The notes below the pieces were generated by a model, which worked only from the letters and a program-made list of their open reading frames with translations, had not been told where the DNA came from and did no database searches. This document shows, in pieces, positions 9,050 through 21,101 of a stretch of 64,000 bases of DNA. Numbering within the stretch: position 1 is the first letter of the stretch; each line of letters begins with the position of its first letter. A program made the position numbers and the translations under genes. Source of the stretch: Owenia fusiformis (taxonomy: Eukaryota > Annelida > Polychaeta > Sabellida > Oweniidae); assembly GCA_903813345.2 (NCBI GenBank), contig CAIIXF020000002.1:24692455-24756454 (forward strand), written 5' to 3'.

Positions 9050-9620
9050 GCCTGCGGGGTTTGATTCTAGTAGTTATAATTAATTATTTAATAAGTTTAT
9101 TGGTCTTTTGAACATTTAATGTACATCGGGATATAAGTCCAATAAAGCAAATAACAAATAAAACATTCATGTTCATGCATGGCAAAACAATAAATACAAT
9201 CTAATTTTAACAATCACTAAGTGCTAAGTATATAGCATAAAATGATTTCACGTCAACTCTTTGGTACTTTTATGAACTCTTATTGGTAAAATAATCACCA
9301 ATTTGTTTCATTAATTGTATCATCGTGCGCTAACAAGGAGTATAAAAATAGACTACTTGTATTAAAATGAGAAAAACTATCGTTTATACTTTGTATTTTA
9401 CTGAGATATAGAGATCGAACTAGTTTTAGTTCTGATTGAGAACAACAAAAAAGAACGTGTTCTTCATCATCTATTGTATTTTTCGAATTACAGATGAAGT
9501 AACAAAATCGTTTCGATTTTTCTACTTTGAAGTATCGACCTCGTTCAATATTGGAAAGCTATGCATCGATAACCGTACCTTAGCAATAGATTGTCTACGA
9601 GGGTTGCCTCAGAAGTAATG
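9050..9620 (-). pseudogene. 3' relic of a LINE reverse transcriptase
   Basis: On the minus strand, two frames joined by a frameshift read like the C-terminal end of a LINE polyprotein: KVRLSMHSFPI, then ERGRYFKVEKSKRFCYF, then a cysteine/histidine zinc-finger-like block (CNSKNTIDDEEHVLFCC) and a hydrophobic tail. Upstream RT motifs are missing, so it is a 5'-truncated or decayed copy. The family assignment rests on the RGRY...C-x-x-C...DEEH...C pattern only. Confidence 0.55.
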
Positions 9621-12600
9621 CACTATATGCTCTAACTTTATCAATAATTGATATTTTTCCATGAAATTTTCAGTTAATGTTCCTTGGAGACATTTTGTTA
9701 ATTCTACAAATTTTCAGTTTGGCTGATAATACTATGTTGATGTTATAACAAAATCAAATTGGTGAGTTTGAGTAGGGTGGGGCAGGTTATTGTCACGTCA
9801 ATGGAATAAAAAAATATGAAATAATTAATCAACAAATACCATTTTGTGTAGCGATAAGAAGTATGCTCAAAAATACATTTTAAGATACTAAATTATTAGG
9901 AGCACATCCTAGACTTAATGGATGTATATTGCACAGTGTCCCATTTCACATGTTCTCAAAATATTGGCCTTTACATGTTATGTACTTTTGATGCCTGTCA
10001 GGTCGAACACTCTTAGCAATTTCTTCAACCATGACTTGTGGAGCTTTTGCCTCCCATGTTTAGAGTTGTCATCCAGGGTGTAGTCATCACTTTTAAAGCT
10101 CTTCTGATACCCCATAATTGTAGTTCTATCTGGTGTATACTCCTTTTATACTTTCTTCATGGTAGCATAATGTTGTGTGTCCAAGTGAAGTGTGGAATTA
10201 GGCCACCAAACGCAAGGCCTTCTGTAATCAGGTGAGAATTGCAGCCATTTTTGCAATTTCTTGACTGTGACTGAATTTGAATTTGTGACTATTGAACTGT
10301 GGTATTATGACATCACAGTGCTAAATGTCATTATTTGTACTTGATGAACATCATGCTGAATAAATCTAACAATTTCCCAAACATTTTGATCATTTAAAAG
10401 AAAGAAATATTAATAAACTTTGGAGCTTTTCATAATTAGAAAAATTGGTACCTGCCCCGCCCACCCCTACCCCCGTGTTGCTATAGCAACCGTTTTAAGA
10501 CTTATTATTAATATATGATGCTGAAACTTCAGGATATAACAGATTGTTATACAAGGGCCGATCAAAAAAAGTCCAGTTTAGCTTTAGTATTTAAATGTTA
10601 AAATATGCCTATCCTTAAGTTTCTGTAAATACTTTTGTATGGCAAAACCTTGATGTTTTGATACTTTTCTCGCCATTTAAAAAAGTTGCAAAACTTTTTG
10701 GCACACCCTGTACTTCAGATATATTTACTGTGTATTTTTGACTAAATTCAGTTTTTCATATCTGTCCGTTTACTAGTTGTTTTTATTATTAAAAGCGAAC
10801 AGTTTGGCACATGTAAAAAGTCAATATTATCCGATTTAAAATAAAAACAGTATTAACCAAAATATTATCGGCTGTAGTTGTAAATATGTATACATAATAT
10901 ATATTTATAAAGCTAAACTAAACATAAATCAAGAATCAAATAATATTTTGTGAGTTTTTCTGTCAAAATAATCAGCTACAGATGCCATCCAGGTAATAGG
11001 TATCATATCGCGTGCATGTGGTGATTGACCTAAGTTTGAACCGTTAGTACTAAAGAAATTGAGAAAATTTGAAAAACATCCTCCTGTTGAAGCTCCACTG
11101 TTTTAAATAAACTGTATTGGTAGATTTAATAACACTGAACATAGTTTTGCTTGCAGAGAATCATAGAACATAACCGTTTATCATTTGTTTGGGATTACGC
11201 AGGGGTCATTTTTAAAAGTTTTTTTTATATTCAAAGATTTACCGATGCATAATAAATAAGTAAAAATATCATATATTCTGTGACATCAAGAACATTTTGT
11301 AAGATTTCAACTAAAATAAGACTAAAATGGACTCCAAACTCACAGTGGGTAGTATCACTCATTAAACATTATTTTTAAATTTATTGTCAAAGTCTAACGA
11401 TTTAAATATAGTCTATAATAGTTGTATTTACACTATTGATTATTTCTTTTGTTGAGTATCATACAACTAGAAAGTTTTGAATCCGCCATTTTGTCGATTT
11501 GTTTGTCATGTTTGTCGATTTGGTAAAATTCTGCTTCTTGAAAATGGGATACCTGTCACTTGTTGTGGTTTCACTTAACTCCAACCAACCAAACACCTAC
11601 ATACCCGCCTACCCTAACTTTTGAAGTGGGCGACTGAAAAATGGCAATGAGCAATTGAAAAAATTGTGAAATGAAAAATAATGTTATTTCACATTCTGGC
11701 GTGTTTCCCAAAACAATCTGGTTTTATTCTGGATATCTGACATTCCATGAATATATGCAAGAAAATTATGTAATCAGTGCATCAACAAGAGCAATGCAAC
11801 ACGTTGCATTATTTCTCAGATATTGATGAGAAAAATGGTATAAATGAATCATTTTTATATAAAAATAATAATGAATGCTAAAATTATGTTAGTTTTTCAC
11901 AAAATGGGTATTAATATGTTTTGAGATAAGGACTGTCATTCCCAGAGGTAAGTTATCAATTAAGGAGGACTCATTACTCTTCCTTGACTAATTGTGGCTC
12001 CAGCTTAAATAATTTTGCCCATTCTCAGATATATCTCAGTTGCTTATAAATAACCACCAAGACATGGTCGAATTAGTGAATCTTTGAGAAGAATTGTTAT
12101 CATTTCAAATTCAGATCTGTTCAATGCGCGGGGTTTGTGTTACAAAACTGATGAACCAAAACTGAATTTATCCGAAATTATGCTAAATGACTGATTATAT
12201 TTTTAAACATTATGTGCGAACTGCGTCCTATAGTAATTATGGAGAAAATCGTTCAAGGAATGTTTAAACAGATAAACAATATCATTTTTCGAAAATCGGC
12301 GACCGGAAGGCTCCTATTTAATTTCCTTCACGAACCTTTTTGTTGATTTTGTTGATTCGTTGATTTAACCAAGGGCTTATTAAATACCCGGGCTTAGTTG
12401 TGTACCAAACGAAACGAGAAACGGCACGACATCAGGGGCTTTGTTTGGTCTTCATTCGACAATGGTGTATAGAGGGGTAGGTTTTCTCAGACCTAAGTAC
12501 CCTTTTCTGTACCGTTTTGCGGTTATTTTTACTCTATGGCATTGGAATCTATTCACATCATGAGCTACATGTACATCATTGATTAATTTAAATATATGAC

Positions 12601-12929
12601 ATGTAAAAGCGGCTTGATATGAACAGAATACAGGCCAGTAAGCCCGTAAATTGTCATCTTTTCCGCGTAAATCAAATCGCGTAAGTCAGATGGGGGGTGG
12701 GGGGGGGGGGTGGGTCAGTTACTCTCTATTGACTGCCACTCAGCCTATTTTGTAGTATTTTATTGTTTTTATATTGTTTTAATACTAAATATTGTATGAG
12801 CAATCTGGAGAAACATACTTGAAATAAATTCAGAAATTTTGTCAATTGTTTTGTAGGGGATGTGAGGGATGGCCTACTTCCTTAGAAAAATGTTACAATA
12901 TTAAGATGCTATTCGTTGTTTTCTGGGCA
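9621..12929. other. Intergenic with scattered repeat fragments
   Basis: No gene. A weak inverted pair (gggtggggcaggt at about 9776, acctgccccgccc at about 10449) may mark an old DNA element. 'ggcacaccctgtac' near 10700 resembles the end of Tc1/mariner-like elements. Nearly pure G tracts lie at 12690-12712. Confidence 0.45.
10477..10490. promoter_or_regulatory. Perfect X-box-like palindrome GTTGCTATAGCAAC
   Basis: Fits the RFX-factor X-box pattern (GTNRCC-AT-RGYAAC) on both strands. No adjoining gene is known, so function is unproven. Confidence 0.3.
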
Positions 12930-12987
12930 CTTTTAAAGTGTATCAGTCAATATAAAGATCAAATCAAAATTATTATTATTATTTTTT

Positions 12988-13040
12988 TTGGGGGGGGGGG
13001 GGGGGGGGGGTGCCCGAGGCGGAGGTGGGGTGGTGGGGTG
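12988..13040. repeat. Poly(T)-poly(G) tract with G-quadruplex potential
   Basis: A run of about twenty G is followed by GGAGG, GGGG and GGTGGGG clusters, next to the 3' end of a decayed LINE on the minus strand. The open frames across it are artefacts of the homopolymer. Confidence 0.7.
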
Positions 13041-13079
13041 TTTATGTGTATGTGTACTGGTATATGTGTACAGTGTATA

Positions 13080-14440
13080 TCTAAAAGTGTAAACAAAATC
13101 CTTCCAGAATTTATTTGAAATGTTTTCTTCTATTTTCTTTAAGGGTTTTGAAGCATGTGCAAAGAGTTCACGTTTTGAGTTTACATTTAAAATACTAAGT
13201 ACAATGTCTTGCCATGTGCCAATTTTTGAAGTTTTTGCAACCATGCAAATTTGAGTGAATGTTCAAAGATCTTGGGATCAATCATTTTAAAGCCTCTGTC
13301 GTCAAAATCTTGCACGATTTATGAAAAACTCACTTTTGCAACATTGAGTTCCAAATGAAATAAGTAAGTAATTATTTGATTCTAGTTTGATAGGGGTTCA
13401 ACAATTTTGGCAAGACGAGGAACAAATGTACTACTTTTGGTAACACAAAGGATTTGAGCACAGTAATTGTTCATTCAAAATCTCATCATATTTTTTTTCA
13501 ATATCTTTCTCAAATATACCATTTTAAAATTTCTCTTTATTAATGAGATTATCTATTTCTTTTTCTTTAACTAAAAGTTTGTATTCCAGATCCCGCTAAA
13601 TTTTCTTTCGAGATCTTTTCTTTTGAGAGGAATATTTTATAATCTGGCCTCTAATCTCGCCAATTTACGCATTTCAAAAAAGAGTCGATCATTTATTGAA
13701 CGATCTGCACTAGATTCTGAATTTAAAATATCTGTATTGATTTTGTACTGAGTTTTGACAACTCCGTGTTAAATTAATAAAATCCTCTGTTCCAATAATG
13801 AAATCAAGTCTTGTCATTTGACGTTGTCATTTGTCAAATTTCTGCTCGGGATTAAATTCTCTCCAAATATCATATAGTTATAATTGTTTATAAAGCTTCA
13901 TAAAAGTTCATAAACCCTTCTCTTGAGTTTGATTGTTCATAATCCAAGGTATCGAGATCAGTATCTAAAACTAGATTCCAATCTCCCATCAAGGAGATAG
14001 AGGCATGTTCAATAGTTTCCAGTTTGCTTTTCAGTTGCTTTTCAGTTGCTTTTCAAAGAAAGTGAATCGGTATTGGGTTCATATAAAGAAACCAGGGAAA
14101 ATCTCCTACCCTCTATCTAATGTCTAGTATAACAAACTTTCCCTATACATCAATATCTATACTATGAATGTTATAGTCTAGATTTTCCCTTATAAAGATT
14201 CATACGCTTCTACTGTTGGTTTTATAGGAACAAATAAAGGCTTTGTTTTCCCAATCCTTTCAAAAACTGTTTCAGTTTCCTTAGAAGAGTGGGTGTCTTG
14301 CAAGCATAAAATATCTATTTGTTTTTGTTTCAAGTAATTGAAGACATCTGCTCTTTTTGTTGGGTCACAAAGGCCTTGACAGGCCTTGACTGATGCAAGA
14401 AAAGAAAAAGCTCTATATTTGCATCCTTTGTGCATTTTAC
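13080..14440 (-). pseudogene. Decayed L1/Tx1-like LINE ORF2 with internal deletion
   Basis: On the minus strand the endonuclease N-terminus is readable at 14435-14190 (KRADVFNYLKQKQIDILCLQ, then the DTH motif). Around 14000 comes the block GDWNLVLDTDLDTLDY of an EEP-type endonuclease. A linker follows at about 13.6 kb (RDLEYKLLVKEKEIDNL). After a jump the C-terminal RT-side block appears near 13.29-13.24 kb (GFKMIDPKIFEHSLKFAW). The RT catalytic core is missing between linker and tail. Many stops and frameshifts make it a dead copy. L1/Tx1 is inferred from motif wording. Confidence 0.7.
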
Positions 14441-16580
14441 TACAAGACTGGTATTTAGAATAAAATCACCTTGTTAGAAAACAAAAATTAAAAGAGCATT
14501 CTTTATTTCAAAAACACATTATTTTTCATATCTAATGAACACACATTTCCTGACTTTTTTTAAAAGGAACAACACTTAAGGTAGTTGTACAGTCGGTGAT
14601 TTTGCAAAATAATTGTTAATGATTAAGTATCAAGGGTAAATCGTAATTTAAAATGAGAGAGGATGGCTCTTTCTTATTACCATAAGTGTAGACCCCGTAG
14701 TGAACCATAAATTCCACGATTTAAAGGATATACGTATCATATTTTCCGTGATCTCATATTGTCCATATATGACTCAGAGCAGCAATATCCCTTCATAAGT
14801 AATGTGCATGTAATTAGTCAGTGCAAGTTTTAAAGACATGTTAAGCAGATAAGTAGGTCAGTATTACATAATCATGAAATGAATAAGTCTGAAAATACAA
14901 TTGGTCAGAATGTACCACAACCTGCTTGAAACCGAAAAACATTGCATGCTCTATTCCACACAATTTGGAAGCTTTTGAAATTCGCAGTAACAATGAATAA
15001 GCAGCCTGTATATAATCATTGCATAGAAAGCACTTCATGTAGTGTTTATCAGATGTATTGAGTTGACCAAAATACTCCTTTGTTTACTGCATACTGGACT
15101 ACACACTGGCACCCTTACATATAGTTACTGTACATATTGTAGAATTAGCTCATAAGAGCTTTGCAAAATGAACATCTTATATTATCAACGCAATAGACAG
15201 CTTGCCCAACCTAACAGGCAAACTATTATAGACAAATTTGAAGATAAGACTGATATTGTCACATTGAATTATGATAATAAGTAAATAAGATTTTGTAATA
15301 GTTTGCACGGGTATAACCATGCTCAGTAGAATAATACACAGGGTTACCCTAAATTGTTATAATTAATTAATTTATATGTCACAAGGATTTCACCTGTTCC
15401 CTTCCTGACCAAACCTTGTTTTATTTTTTATTTTTTACAATAAAATAAACTACTCTATCACTTTTATTTCCGTATGTTATTGACATGAGAACTCAGATGA
15501 TCAACGGGAAAACAGTGCTAAACTTGCACACTGAAATAGGTATTCCAGCAGGCCTAGGAAAATATGGCTAGAAAAAGATGCTACACCTAAGGGCTACAGG
15601 TGGACAAACTATTCCCCCTGAAAAGTATTTCAAGGGTCAGATCACTAGATTCATGATTGCATTGAAAAGCTTTGAACGCTAATTTTCAAGATTGGATGTA
15701 TTACAAAAGAAGAAAATATGAAAAATTCATATCGTTTATTTTGAGTGATTAGTTAGTGTCAATTTTTGTCTCTAGTGACAGCATGTTACTGAATATCTCA
15801 TCAAGTGACCTAAACTACAGCAGCTAAAATAAGCATGCCGAAATATTATAATTTAGTATGATTCTGAGAAATGGATTATACAGTTATAAGAGATTAGCAA
15901 TTTATCTATTATCTTACAATTTAGCTCAATTCTTGAATTTGAAGATCGACTGCTATATTGTTTAATATGCATTATAACAGATCGATTTGATGGTAAGAAC
16001 TAGTATGTGATATGATTGATTTTAACTTTTAATCATCATTGCTAAGGAATACAATAAAACCATTCCAATTAATGATAACTCACTTATTGTATTACTTCCG
16101 CTTGATACACATGCTGGAAGATATGCTTTTAAAATTAGTAAACCATTACCAAAACTATGGTTACCCTGTAGTAGTAAAAGGCACATTTAAAATGAATATC
16201 ACCCCTTCAATCTATTTTTACAGGTTTTTAAGATTATTTCACGCTTTTCTATATCTGCGTAACTAGGATGGTGAATTTTCTTCATTTTTCTTCAAACATT
16301 GCGTCTTACCAATATTTATTAGATCTGTCAATTTCAAGAAAACCGCGCCGCTACGTTTGAAAGTAATCCAAATTATGTCATTTTTCCCATTGAGCTCCAT
16401 TATAAAAATGGAATTTTCAAGCTGAATATTTTAAAATTCTACGTGGTGAAAAGTTGCATAATGAGTAGTTAGTTAATTTTATGGTGTAAAAATTCAAAAC
16501 AAAAAAAATAAAGAAAAAATGTCACGGAGAAGTCTCATTAACGTCCCTTTAACAGCAAAACTATTTAAGTGAGGTGTTTC
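14441..16580. other. Intergenic, nothing recognised
   Basis: AT-rich, with no coding domain, RNA gene or clear repeat seen. Confidence 0.55.
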
Positions 16581-17004
16581 ACCCTATGCAGACAGAGCCT
16601 GTGGGAAATATTGGGTGCGGAGCAAATGAGCGGAGGGAGCGGAGCTAACGGTCATTTTTGAATTTAAATTTGGGATATTTCTGAAACTAAGCCGTTTTGG
16701 GACTTCAAATATACCAAGATATGTGTATTTGACACCAAATATCAATACAATTGTGAAAATAGTAGCGCAATTCATTCTATAGCGACGCAGTGTGGCAGTA
16801 TCTGTGTGATTTTATAAAAATTCGGAAATGTTTTTCAGATATGAGCCCCCTCTAAATATTGGGTGCGGAGCAGCTCCATAAACGTACCTCCGGCTTAGTT
16901 TCAGAAATATCCCAATTTGAAATTCAAAAATGACCGTTAGCTCCGCACCCTCCGCTCATTTGCGCCGCACCCAATATTTCCCACAGGCTCTGTCTGCATA
17001 GGGT
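16581..17004. mobile_element. Foldback element with about 110-bp terminal inverted repeats
   Basis: The left arm starts accctatgcagacagagcct and reads through 'ttgggtgcggagcaaatgag' and 'taacggtcatttttgaattt' to 'ctgaaactaagccg'. The right arm is its near-perfect inverse, ending 'gctctgtctgcatagggt'. The arms enclose about 190 bp that repeat the 'ttgggtgcggagca' word once more. No transposase. No clear target duplication. Confidence 0.8.
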
Positions 17005-17008
17005 GTTA

Positions 17009-19797
17009 TCGCTTGTTCCCAATTTCATCCGAAAATTATAAAATAACTTATTTGCCTGGAGATTTATCATAATCCTAATTTGTGCATAATATCTCCCTGC
17101 TCTCTTTCATGCTTTTGACAATGTTGTCTTTAGGACATATTTTTGTGAAACCGATGCATTCTTTAGTACAAAGTATAGAAACGGGAAAGGAATAGCTATA
17201 TTGACTGAACCGTCCTTCAACCAGTACTGGACTGCTTTTTTCATTTTACATGTATACCTACATATCTCTAAGACGTTTTAGAAAAACAGGTGTAAACTCA
17301 ATCATATTTCGTAAGACGTCTTGAAAATGGTGGTGTAAACTCAACATACCTTTTCTAAAACGTTTTAGCCAAAACGTCTTGGAATGTCGCGTGTAGTGTA
17401 AATAGTTTTTATTAAAACAATAAGTTTTCTTTCAAGTGAAGTACCCATGATGATAAAAATATCAATCAAACAATTCGAAAAATTATGAGGGACCCCATGT
17501 CAATATTTTTCAGAATATTGAACCTATTTACTCATAAGAGGATCTTCTTTTTCTGATTTTTATTGCATGAAAACATTATTCAACAAGGGATCTAAGACAT
17601 GTTCAAAAATAAAATGGTATTGAATGTCTAGTTTTGAAGATATCAATTTCCGAAGACCAAAATCATGCTGAAAACAATTGATAGCACGAGTTTTCCCTAT
17701 GAGAAATTGTTAATATATTGTTGAGGAGACTTTCGATATGTTTAAATTGTTTAAATACAGCCTTTGATACCCGTGCGATGTCTTTCAGATTCAATTGACC
17801 TTTTTCCATATAAATGGAAAATAGATGGCATCATGGGTATTGGAAGGGCTTGGGTAGGGCTAGAATACATGTAAATGTATTCCCAGAGTCACTAAATTTC
17901 TTGATTTAAGAAACAATTCCATTTGGATCAATTAAAACACCATTTGAATATAACTTGTATACGATCTTGTTGACATGTGGATTGTGATTTCACATTATAA
18001 TTGTGATCTTTGTAATAATAAATGAACTTTTAAAGGTTTTTCAGCGTTGTGTCAATGGGGATTTAGCCCGACCATTTTAAGTCAACTAGAAAATCATTAG
18101 AATTTGAATAAAGGCAAATAATGGTGCAAATCAAAGTTGTTTTGATAGAAAATAACATACAGAATTCGAATATGCCATCAAATAGAAGAAAATGTTAGTC
18201 TTTAATGGTTACAAATGCAGATCTCCTAAAATTAATACGTTATTCGACGAACAGTGATCAATTGTTACACAACTTTTTATGCCAATGATAATAAAGGCGC
18301 TCAATCGAATTAGCAAACAGAACATTTGATATTGTTACATGCTGCTAATGCCTGGGCCAACTTTTTTCCAAGTTATCGGCCGGAATATGGCCGATTGAGT
18401 ATTTTAATCAAAAGTGTATTTAGTTTTGATCAAAATAATCAATCGGACGGGCGCCGGTCGATGAATCAGGGCAAGTGTGACTCGGGCATCAATAGGCACA
18501 TTAGCCCGTTATTTAGGTCAGCGACCGGGTTTCGCCTGGGTCACATTTGCTGCGATTCATCGGCAAGCATTCATTGGCCAGCTTTGTGAAAATAACAAGA
18601 ATTAAGTTATTTGAGCTCGTCCATTAGCCTCCCTCCTATTTATATACAATAATTTTAATTATGATAATCCAAAGATAAGAGGTTAGGTAAACCGAAATGC
18701 CATACCTCCTATCTTTACAAAGTTCAAATTTCCTTTTGGGATTATCATACCACGTGGAGTTGGATACAATCTTTACCTCTACTTTTAATAACAACATACA
18801 TTCTGAACAAATTCTAATGCTAATCTAAGGTCTTATCTGCATTTTAAACCGTTGTCACTCTTTTGTGATAGATCAAGGTACAACATAAACAATATGCCAT
18901 TTATCGACAGTTCTCAAGGCATTTTCTACTCTTGCTTCAAGACTGTGGACATATTCTACAATAGCATATAGCCTACTAATATAATTCGTGTAATTCATGC
19001 AATGTTGAACACTACGAAATATTGATTGCATATATTATACATTTATCCCGCAAACTTTATTTACAATAAATTTCGATACAGTGAAATGTGCATGTTTTTA
19101 ATATTTATATACATACAATATTTACACAGATTGTTCTTCAAAACAAAAATAAGTTCATACGAAAAAGTATGAACATTAATATTTTGTACATAAACAGATT
19201 TTGTTATAGGGTATAGCAATTTCAATAGCCTGATTTCATTTGAGCTTCCTCTAGTAAGGTAAAGCCTGTGTCAAGTACTAGTTAGTTTTTAGTTTTATAA
19301 TTAGTTTACATCACACGCTAATAAGAATGAAAATTTCACAATACATACAAAACCAAAACATTTTCAGCCCAGCCGGCAATTGGCTTATGAGAGACTAGCC
19401 CTATTTACAATACACGCGACATTCCAAGACGTTTTGGCTAAAACGTTTTAGAAAAATTATGTTGAGTTTACACCACCATTTTCAAGACGTCTTACGAAAT
19501 ATGATTGAGTTTACACATGTTTTTCTAAAACGTTTTAGAGATATGTAGGCATACATGTAAAATAAAAAAGGCAGTTTAGCACTGGTTGAAGGACTGGTCA
19601 GTCAACAGAGCTATTCCTTTCCCGCGTCTATGCTTTGTGTTAAAGAATGCATCGGCTTTAAAACATAAGTCCTAAAGAGAGCATTGTTAAAAGCATGAAA
19701 GAGAGCAGGAAGATTTTGTGCATATATTAGGATTATGATAGAACACTAGCCTTGTTAGTTCTTCTTGATATTTTTTTAGATGATATTGGGAACAAGG
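17009..19797. mobile_element. 2.8-kb element with about 390-bp inverted arms
   Basis: 17009-17402 and 19405-19797 are inverted copies, both carrying 'ctctctttcatgc', 'acatatctctaa'-type blocks and the series AAGACGTTTTAG, AAGACGTCTT, AAAACGTTTTAG spaced by 'gtgtaaactcaa'. Outer ends read 'cttgttcccaat' in inverse orientation. The 2-kb centre has no gene; its 87-codon frame at 18326-18589 overlaps GGCC-type palindromes and has no known domain. Probably a non-autonomous DNA element. Confidence 0.65.
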
Positions 19798-19859
19798 GAT
19801 GAGACAAGAGAAAGGACCATGCGACACATGTAATTAGGAAACAAATTTTTCGTTCAGCG

Positions 19860-20030
19860 CAACGCATAAAACCGGGCTAAGAGCTCTTAGCTAAAACCGC
19901 TTATAAAACGTTTTAGCTAGGCGCTCTTAGCCGAGAGCTCTTGAGAAAATCTGGATTTACATTACATTTGTAAAACGTTTTAACGCTGAAACGTTTCGGC
20001 CAAGACGTCTTAGGGCTCTAGTGTAAATCC
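19860..20030. repeat. Cluster of palindromic AGAGCTCT / AAACGTTT / AAGACGTCTT words
   Basis: Holds AGAGCTCT (twice), AAAACGTTTTAG (twice), GAAACGTTTC and AAGACGTCTT within 170 bp, with 'gatttaca' and 'tgtaaatcc' words in inverse orientation. It resembles the arms of 17009-19797 but is not a simple copy. Confidence 0.55.
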
Positions 20031-20852
20031 AACAACTGAAACATAGTTAAAAACTCGTTATATTAAAGTTGTAAAACCTATTTATTAATCAATAAAATAC
20101 TTTTGCGATTTAAAAGCAAATAGTTTACAATCATATGTTCGTGTTAGGTTAGGTTTCATTTGTCCTGAGACTACCATATTTAGCCTCAACATGAACATTA
20201 AGCCATTGAATTTGATTTGTTTAAATTATCAAAATGCATGCACCATCTATAACTGAAATACGAACATGTAATTTGAGAAATATATCATTTGCATTCACAA
20301 ATTTCACACCAGTCCCTTCCCATAATGACATTATGTTGTTAGAATTTGTTTGGTGTAAAAACAACAAAAGGTATCGATCCCAACCGATCATCGAAAAGCA
20401 ATTTGAATCATGGGAATGAAATACCTCTATTCGTGAGCATACGCATAAACTCGAACCAAAAAATGGAACCCCGTGCAGAATGTCCCTAGTGCTCTTCGAG
20501 ATCGGCAAAAATAGCTCCTATTAACTGTTCTTTTGGGACACCCAATAGGTCGACCTTCGAAAGTGCGGGTCGAAGGTCGAAAGGTTTTTAGGGCATTCCA
20601 TATTTTTCATCTTTAAAAAGTGCACCGATTTTCTTCATGAAAAAATGTACGTTAATGGTGCTTTATAAAGTACTTTCAAAGTATTATATATTATTGTAAT
20701 TATATGCAAAACTGGTCCTTTGATTTCTTTGTCACAAATGCCTCAATCGCATGCATTTGTTCTTTGGATGGACTATGTCATGTTTTATGCTTTCAGAAAT
20801 GCATGGCATTGTTTTCAATATGAAAAGTTCAGCATAAAGACTGGTATGCTTA
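20031..20852. other. Intergenic 3' flank of the SLC6 gene
   Basis: No gene recognised. A short inverted pair around 'ggtcgaccttcg' and 'gtcgaaggtcgaaagg' lies at 20550-20585. Confidence 0.5.
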
Positions 20853-20858
20853 ATTTAT
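20853..20858 (-). other. Poly(A) signal of the SLC6 gene
   Basis: AATAAA on the minus strand, about 91 bp after the TGA stop at 20951-20949, with no earlier signal between them. Confidence 0.6.
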
Positions 20859-20948
20859 TTTACAGAACCTGATGTTCTAGCCTTTTACGACCATGGTAAC
20901 AGTATACACAATATACAATCTTTCAATCAAAATGGTGTTTCTGATGTG

Positions 20949-21101
20949 TCATTGTTTAAGTGGTATCGAGGCCGTATCCAAGTCCATTTGTCCCAAAACG
21001 TGTCGTTTCACTCTCTCATCCAGTGTACTGATATACAATTCTCTATTTTTTTCAAGCGATGGACCCCAACTTGGTTCAGGCATTCTCAGGAGTCGTAAAC
21101 G
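20949..21101 (-). CDS. SLC6 exon 15 (cytoplasmic C-terminus)
   Basis: Encodes [20 protein letters not shown] and the tail ending [10 protein letters not shown], stop TGA. The WGPxLExxR motif is the conserved post-TM12 signature. Acceptor cttctccag. Confidence 0.92.
   Translation of the reverse strand, partial: RLRLLRMPEPSWGPSLEKNRELYISTLDERVKRHVLGQMDLDTASIPLKQ

Noticed and set aside
9900-10490. Tc1/mariner-like coding relic on the minus strand
   Set aside because: Broken frames gave no convincing motif; only weak inverted ends remain.
12846-13244. Gly-rich and Pro-rich frames
   Set aside because: Created by the poly-G tract at 12.99-13.01 kb.
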